Of a stretch of DNA of 42,965 nt, positions 38,401 through 42,965 are shown one piece after another. Location of the stretch: the NCBI GenBank assembly GCA_030431555.1, contig JAUIIP010000003.1:1-42965 (forward strand), written 5' to 3'. The first letter of the stretch is position 1; each line of letters begins with the position of its first letter. The position numbers and the translations under genes were made by a program. The notes beneath the pieces were generated by a model that saw only the letters and a program-made list of their open reading frames with translations, ran no database searches and was not told where the DNA came from. Source of the DNA: a bacterium (GTDB taxonomy: Bacteria > Bdellovibrionota_C > UBA2361 > SZUA-149 > JAGRAN01).

Positions 38401-39012
38401 CACCGCGCCGGAAGACGCAAAGTGCACCTTCAACTTCGTCAGGCCGACAGCCAGAGAACTGATGTCGATTGTCTGAACTGAGTTGTCACCCAGCTCTGGA
38501 ATTGGAATATTGAAAACTTGGCTGGAGCCGATGTAGCCGCGAATGGTTCCTGTCTGCGGCCCTTCCATGTCGATGATAGTAACTTCTGATACGTCTGTCG
38601 GCTCGTCGAAGTGGAAATAGATTCGCCCGCCGCCCGCTTCGTCGTCCGGGTCATCGACCAGCCCGTCTGCCGGGTTGTTATCTACAACGTCTTCAGCAAC
38701 GATGAGAATGTTGCCGAGCGGCGTATTATTGCCGTAGCCATAGCCCGGCGTGGCTAAGTCCGGGTCACCGCCCGTGGGGTGAGCGCTGTCGAAGATGATT
38801 GCCTGGTTCGGACCACCACCGGTGTTGACGGTGCTGACGGTAAATCCGTCCGATGCTGAAAACTGATTGTTTATTTTTGTTCCGGCAGGATATCCGGAAA
38901 AGTCTACAGTCTCGCAATCAGATACTATCGCGTGCGCTGCACTTCCTCCGAAACCAACTACACTTATGAAAACCAAAGTAAGAAATCTAAAAAACAGGCG
39001 GGTCATCATCAA
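35485..39012 (-). CDS. Large secreted protein with four carboxypeptidase-regulatory-like beta-sandwich repeats and a TSP3-like Ca-binding segment
   Basis: Signal peptide MMMTRLFFRFLTLVFISVVGFGGSAAHA; repeats YTISGxALxxxxxxPVAGVTISGS...NGSYTLSASKPGYIVISDPNPIVV; CDGDGIPDEVELEEGTDPCDPGS. Confidence 0.88.
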   Translation of the reverse strand: MMMTRLFFRFLTLVFISVVGFGGSAAHAIVSDCETVDFSGYPAGTKINNQFSASDGFTVSTVNTGGGPNQAIIFDSAHPTGGDPDLATPGYGYGNNTPLGNILIVAEDVVDNNPADGLVDDPDDEAGGGRIYFHFDEPTDVSEVTIIDMEGPQTGTIRGYIGSSQVFNIPIPELGDNSVQTIDISSLAVGLTKLKVHFASSGAVDNLVYCREPDTYSISGRALFEGSGEPVSGVTISGSLGSTSTNGSGEYSFNDVANGSYTLNANKPGYIVISDPNPIVVSGGNAENQNFILACAEGYIEKDGECLPAFTISGRALMASGNYPVAGVAISGSIGSATTASNGSYSFNNILNGTYSLSASKPGYIVISDPNPIVVDGANAENQNFLLACAAGYVQRKAECLPVYTISGSALMSGSSQPVAGVTISGSIGTTTTAANGTYSYGGVPNGSYTLSASKPGYVVVSDPNPIVVAGANQENQNFLLACASGYAFIGGECVAVFSISGITTVDETGSPLEGVVISSSVGSTATNGAGQYTLNSVPSGTYTLTASKEGFEVISDPNPVVVAGANAVNQNFVLKCVSAICSLGNPDIEIDASDGTFDDFVRLEWTTEACAVSYQLYRVETGGSVFTSPLDIAGPIPTTGQATMTFDDVSAVPNVIYDYGVIGLDAGGDECTRSNVDQGHRAGEINDCDGDGIPDEVELEEGTDPCDPGSFQPDLQSPAFAKWNTYLSQVNYLELTADGTEGVSALVTVFDINGNVTNTQQVVLDAGQEFHVDINPLAVNKDTYGIVRIDWTALDGEDRKTASLAGRMTNYRPDPDGLNFSFVMAKQLRNAVKGKTFAMGNSFDPQGMGYLVPNWTEIINLDPVERIFQYNLYNQAGEKIATYWMPVPPMGERDLNAGHENGQGVYLAEVIPYEGDTNYTMTVSRYSSNHAGGSEALTYNYAFAAPGIRGTAAKQFATITNASEGCNTPVNWVEVANTLDESVIATATFRNSAGLEVGSSSVALAAKEQFHFNASAMLLSGESGTVELRANKSGALIMQSVAYYHDCSNNLTQTAVASHGAIAGRARQAGTYNRYIDIENKLNVFNVSSTDVNIDVKVYENGNLLSSVSDTLSGLTREAYDLNDEGVFQTSADSYGIVTVETPGEQQAVTEVRRTRRDPTDPSKLDFIISTRLN
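37240..38367 (-). repeat. Four tandem in-frame coding repeats of 282 bp (94 aa each)
   Basis: Units at 38086-38367, 37804-38085, 37522-37803, 37240-37521; same length with no indels, high identity over KPGYIVISDPNPIVV..ENQNF.LAC. Confidence 0.9.
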
Positions 39013-39224
39013 CTCTCATCTCTATTAACACCACGCTCAGCACCAGAATGACCCCGCAGGCCGCTCCTACACTGAGCAATCTCTAGTCGAGTAAGAAGGC
39101 AGAGCTGCTTCACGAAAAATTTGCACTATTTTAGGGCGCTTATTCTAGCTAAGTGCCCACAGATCCGAACAGATTCGATCAGGCTTAGGAGCGCCGTTTG
39201 TATACAAATCGGCCGGGTTCTGCC

Positions 39225-39776
39225 TCAGCGAGCAGGACGGCATTTGTTGTTCCGGCACGCACAGTCGAACTGCTTGCCCGGAGAAAGGATGCAATGGGTA
39301 GTGCAGTCTGCAACTTCGCGCCAGGCAAGCGGCTGACAGCTGCCGCAGCAGTAATAGCATTCTGCGTCAGTTCTGCAGTCGACTGCCTTCTCTTTCAAGT
39401 AGCACCGGTTGTTCTTACAGCCGCAAATCTGATTAAACGGCTTTTCACATTCTTCGTAGTATTCGTAGTCGATAGTTGGCTCTTGCTTGAGTGCCGCTCT
39501 TTCAGCTTCAGTGAATTTCGAAATGTCCGGCTTGCACGACTTCAGTCCGCAAGGCATGCAATCCGAGTCCTGATTGCAGTCGTAGTCGTAAAGCGGAATC
39601 TTCCGGCTGCAAACACCGCTGCCTGGACACTTCGACTGCTGCTCCTTCCAGGTGCCGCCAATCGCCTCACATATATCCGAGTAATCAGGCGGACACGGAG
39701 GAGTCGCCAAGGCGAAAGGGGCTGGAAAAACAGAGCTCAGCAATACAGCGCAAACCAACAATCGCTTTATTCGCAT
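39225..39776 (-). CDS. Secreted cysteine-rich hypothetical protein
   Basis: Signal peptide MRIKRLLVCAVLLSSVFPAPFALA; 22 cysteines in the mature region including CGCKNNRC and CACRNNKC. Confidence 0.75.
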   Translation of the reverse strand: MRIKRLLVCAVLLSSVFPAPFALATPPCPPDYSDICEAIGGTWKEQQSKCPGSGVCSRKIPLYDYDCNQDSDCMPCGLKSCKPDISKFTEAERAALKQEPTIDYEYYEECEKPFNQICGCKNNRCYLKEKAVDCRTDAECYYCCGSCQPLAWREVADCTTHCILSPGKQFDCACRNNKCRPAR

Positions 39777-39800
39777 CGTGCTGCAAAGCCTCACACAGAA

Positions 39801-40343
39801 CTACTCGGTCGGAATCGGCCTAGCAGAATTTAATACTACGTCGATTTTCTGCTGAGATTTGCTGCCGTGCTTAGGGAAATAAATCCCCTGAACGTGGAGA
39901 AAGTGCTTCCCGTCAGTCAACACATAGTAGTCGCTGTACTGCTCAAAGCCGCGGCCCTTAAACATGTTCATATGTATTTGCTGAGTGGCGCCGCTTAAAT
40001 GCTTAAGCACTACACTAGTCACATCCGAAACCGCCAGCAGACCGCCCTGTTGTTTGAGCTTGTTGCGGTGCGACATAATAATCCCGCCGAGTGCTCCGAT
40101 CGCAAGCTGCGTCGGGTTTTGCTTGGGGTTTTCAACGCGAACTTTATTTAGGGCCAGCATCTCAACAACAGTAATCTGCACACTCTCCGGAACCTCACCT
40201 TCTTCAGGCTTGGGACCCAAATAACGCAGCAAGTGAATTACTCCCTGCGATGAGTCTTTTGTTTCGTGCACGAACTCTTTGCCGAACTCGAAGACAAAAT
40301 GCTCAGTCTTAGCTTCAAGAGCGACCACTTCGTCTTCGGCCAT
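39801..40343 (-). CDS. Hypothetical exported protein; annotated ORF lacks its signal peptide because of an apparent frameshift upstream
   Basis: 180 aa; upstream in-frame codons encode FLLNIALFTVPAMA-EDE with no ATG/GTG/TTG start; see findings. Confidence 0.65.
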   Translation of the reverse strand: MAEDEVVALEAKTEHFVFEFGKEFVHETKDSSQGVIHLLRYLGPKPEEGEVPESVQITVVEMLALNKVRVENPKQNPTQLAIGALGGIIMSHRNKLKQQGGLLAVSDVTSVVLKHLSGATQQIHMNMFKGRGFEQYSDYYVLTDGKHFLHVQGIYFPKHGSKSQQKIDVVLNSARPIPTE

Positions 40344-40476
40344 CGCTGGAACAGTAAACAGCGCGATATTCAGTAAAAAAGATAAGCTCGCATTAAAAGT
40401 CCTCGGATTATGCGGATAAAAAGATGTGATTCGATGATACTCCGGGAATCTTCACCGAAGCAAGGCACAGAGAAAG

Positions 40477-40941
40477 TCAGCGCATTTCGTCTGCTATTGC
40501 ATCCTGCACGCCGGGTTTTTGCATGCAGAGCAGCTCATACATGTAGTCAATTTCATTTAGACTCATGTTTGCGGTGTAGATTGTTACGCTAAGGACTAAA
40601 TCGTAATTTACGAGAGAGAGTTTCGCGCCTATCAGCGTATCAGCCACAGCTAATGCCGCGGCTAAACACTTCTGACTGTCCTTCAAGGGAACCGTCAGCA
40701 CATTTACCCCCATATACAGCGTAGTCTCAGCCGGGCGATTTAGTCCCTCAAGGCTGACTTCAAGTTCTTCGTCGCCGTTTAAGGGAACTGACCAGCTGGC
40801 AATGTCGCCCGTTCGCTGCTGCAGACACTCGGCGGGATCGAAGCCGCGGCGCACCATAAACTCCTCGACGAGTCTAAGCGGTTGCTTCCCTCCGGTAATC
40901 TTGCGAATCCGGTTTGCAGGCATTCTGCGAACTTTTGCCAT
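40477..40941 (-). CDS. Possible YbjN/T3SS-chaperone-fold-like protein
   Basis: 154 aa; overall pattern (LTVPLKDSQKCLAAALAVADTLIGAKLSLVNYDLVLSVTIYTANMSLNEIDYMYELL) is YbjN-like. Confidence 0.5.
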   Translation of the reverse strand: MAKVRRMPANRIRKITGGKQPLRLVEEFMVRRGFDPAECLQQRTGDIASWSVPLNGDEELEVSLEGLNRPAETTLYMGVNVLTVPLKDSQKCLAAALAVADTLIGAKLSLVNYDLVLSVTIYTANMSLNEIDYMYELLCMQKPGVQDAIADEMR

Positions 40942-41053
40942 ATAGTGGTCTCTCGAAAATATGTTCCTACTATCAAGATGCCGCTTCGACCCAGCAGAGT
41001 GCGCGAAAATCTGAGGCGAGGCAAGCTACTGTAATTTAAGCACTAATACTCGA

Positions 41054-42298
41054 TCAGGCAAATTTACTATCAATAAACGCGGATAATTCAGCACCCCAGC
41101 TAAACATCAACTGCCGAGCCCGATAGCGGCTGAGCTGGCGCACCTTCTCGCGCTCAGCCTTAGAGTCAGCAATTGACTCGATTCTAGCGGCGAGGCGGCC
41201 GACATGCCCGGCATCAAATAGCAGCTCGTCATACTCCAAAATTTCTCTCATCTCAGGCGTATCTGCTGCCAGAACCGGCACGCCCGCACCAAGTGCCTCG
41301 AGCATCGAGTTTGAAATTCCATCGTATTTAGACGGCAAAACATACAGATCGCAGCCTGCAAGAATGTCGGCGAAGTTCGGCAGCCAACCCTCGATCACGA
41401 CTCGCTCGCCGAGACCGAATCCGGCAGCGACGGTTTTTAAGCGGCTGGCCTCCTGACCAAGCCCCGAAATGATAACAACTGCACGCTCGCTCTCGATTGC
41501 ATTCATTGCGCGAAGAATAAGTTCGGCATTCTTGCGGTCTGTCAGCTCACCGCTTACCAGCATAACAAGCGAGCGCTCCGAGAAATCGAAAATTCTGCAC
41601 ACGCTGCTTTTTCTCGCCGAGAAACCTTCAAGCCACTGCTTCAGCACCTGCGGTTCTTCAGTATGCTGTTTCATGGCTTGCTCGTAAGTGATCTTCGGCT
41701 GTTCGCCCTCGAGTGACTGCGGCAGCACCACCGGCACCCTGAGCAAGCGCAGACGGCTGCGCAGAATTCGCGACCGAGCAAACAGTGACTCTTTAACGCT
41801 CCGGCTGAACACAACTACCCGCGACGCCAGAGCTAGCCCGGCCCAAGCTGCGTAGTAGCGCACTCGTCCTGCAACTGCCGAGCGATAAAGCGGATCAGCT
41901 CGATTGGGAATTGTGCGTTGAAACACAATCGTAGGCACAAGCAGCAGGACTGTCACCAAGCGTGTTACCAGGCAGTAGTATGGAGAAAATAAAATTAGTG
42001 CCTGAAATCTACGACGCAGCAAGACACCGAGCAGGATCAGCGGCGCAATAACTGTGAACCACGTCCAAAACAAAAAGCCGCGCCGAGCTTTGAGTGGGAT
42101 CGGTATTTCATGTCTAAACAAACGCGGGTGATCGTCAAGACGAAGTGGGTCGACCGAGAGGTAGTGCACTTCGAATCCTTCATCGAGCAGGCCCTGGACG
42201 GTTAAGTACATCCGTTTGCACACACCGCCGGGTCGATGCCGATACTGAATGCTGACTACTCGCTTCGTCTTAGCCACTTTCAATCCGCCGGGCGGCAA
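41054..42298 (-). CDS. Glycosyltransferase, GT-B fold (GT1/GT4 type)
   Basis: LVMLVSGELTDRKNAELILRAM, VVIEGWLPNFADILAGCDLYVLPSKYDGISNSMLEALGAGVPVLAADTPEMREIL. Confidence 0.92.
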   Translation of the reverse strand: MPPGGLKVAKTKRVVSIQYRHRPGGVCKRMYLTVQGLLDEGFEVHYLSVDPLRLDDHPRLFRHEIPIPLKARRGFLFWTWFTVIAPLILLGVLLRRRFQALILFSPYYCLVTRLVTVLLLVPTIVFQRTIPNRADPLYRSAVAGRVRYYAAWAGLALASRVVVFSRSVKESLFARSRILRSRLRLLRVPVVLPQSLEGEQPKITYEQAMKQHTEEPQVLKQWLEGFSARKSSVCRIFDFSERSLVMLVSGELTDRKNAELILRAMNAIESERAVVIISGLGQEASRLKTVAAGFGLGERVVIEGWLPNFADILAGCDLYVLPSKYDGISNSMLEALGAGVPVLAADTPEMREILEYDELLFDAGHVGRLAARIESIADSKAEREKVRQLSRYRARQLMFSWGAELSAFIDSKFA

Positions 42299-42435
42299 GT
42301 AATGCTAGTGCGCAAGAATTAACCGCCTCACTCTTGCGGTTATATAATTATGCTAGCGCCGTCGCAAGAATCATTAGATATTTCTGCTACGCAAAAAGTT
42401 TACACCTACTTGGTCGAACAACGAATCTTAATCTC

Positions 42436-42965
42436 GTGGACGCAACACTAGCAATTCTTATCTTTTTATTCGTTATTGGGCTGAACATAGGCAGCTTTCT
42501 CAACGTATGCATTTACCGTGTGCCGCTGAAGATGTCGGTCACGCGGCCGCTGCGCTCAATTTGTCCGAACTGTGAACGACAGCTGACATGGTACGAGAAC
42601 ATCCCGGTAGTAGCCTGGGTGGTTCTGGGAGCTAAATGCCGAACCTGCAAAAACCCGATTTCCGGTCAGTATCCACTGGTGGAAATCCTTTCCGGTTTCG
42701 CGATGGTAGCCAGTTTCCTGTTCACGGCAGACATACCGACCGCAATTTTGGTTTTCGCTCTCACGGCTACACTGATCGTAATTACTTTTATCGATCTCGA
42801 GTACAAGATCATACCCAACCGAATCAGCTACCCCGGAATCATTATCGGTCTTTGTGTTGGTGTGGTTCAACAGTTCTATCCGATCTTCACCTATCCGATT
42901 ACGACTGACCTTCTCGATTCGGTTTACGGCTTCCTTCTCGGCGGTGGATTCTTCTATGTGATTGG
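42436..42965 (+). CDS. Prepilin peptidase (type IV leader peptidase), truncated by the window end; likely GTG start; absent from the ORF track
   Basis: Manual translation VDATLAILIFLFVIGLNIGSFLNVCIYRVPLKMSVTRPLRSICPNCERQLTWYENIPVVAWVVLGAKCRTCKNPISGQYPLVEIL...FIDLEYKIIPNRISYPG. Confidence 0.93.
   Translation, partial: MDATLAILIFLFVIGLNIGSFLNVCIYRVPLKMSVTRPLRSICPNCERQLTWYENIPVVAWVVLGAKCRTCKNPISGQYPLVEILSGFAMVASFLFTADIPTAILVFALTATLIVITFIDLEYKIIPNRISYPGIIIGLCVGVVQQFYPIFTYPITTDLLDSVYGFLLGGGFFYVI

Noticed and set aside
39198-39833. 211-aa plus-strand ORF opposite the cysteine-rich gene
   Set aside because: The minus-strand ORF has a signal peptide and ordered cysteine pattern; the plus-strand reading has neither
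1-42965. tRNA/rRNA genes, IS elements, prophage or integrase
   Set aside because: Scanned gaps for T-loop (GGTTCGANTCC)-like motifs, transposase ORFs and terminal repeats by eye; none found, although tRNAscan/Infernal would be definitive

Overview
The window (about 43 kb) looks like a chromosomal segment of a Gram-negative, diderm bacterium; lineage is not resolvable by eye. Most of it is recognisable housekeeping and envelope genes: sdhA(partial)-sdhB, a GT39-like mannosyltransferase, a Ser/Thr kinase with a C-terminal membrane domain, an M32 carboxypeptidase with an inositol monophosphatase, two tandem CpaB/RcpC-like genes, a GH99-like protein, a TauE/SafE exporter, recJ, a GspE/PilB ATPase, lepB-ygfZ-hemW, rlmE-mlaEFDC, a uvrD/pcrA helicase, a large repeat-containing secreted protein, a GT4-type glycosyltransferase, and a prepilin peptidase truncated by the window end. 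No rRNA, tRNA, CRISPR array, transposase or prophage was seen. The best candidate for an undescribed system is the divergent locus 15693-21434: an exported VWA protein, a PspA-like coiled coil and a small membrane protein, opposite an OmpR-type response regulator and a sensor kinase with a large charged extracytoplasmic region. A GTAAA-N6-GTAAA direct repeat lies just upstream of a TATAAT in the shared intergenic region. Other notable items are a signal-peptide-encoding ORF broken at an A6/T6 homopolymer (40375-40393), an isolated 83-aa gene with its own promoter and perfect terminator (32872-33309), a 22-cysteine secreted protein, four exact-length 282-bp coding repeats, and a solitary mini-MCE protein. 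All calls come from reading the sequence; no searches were run.
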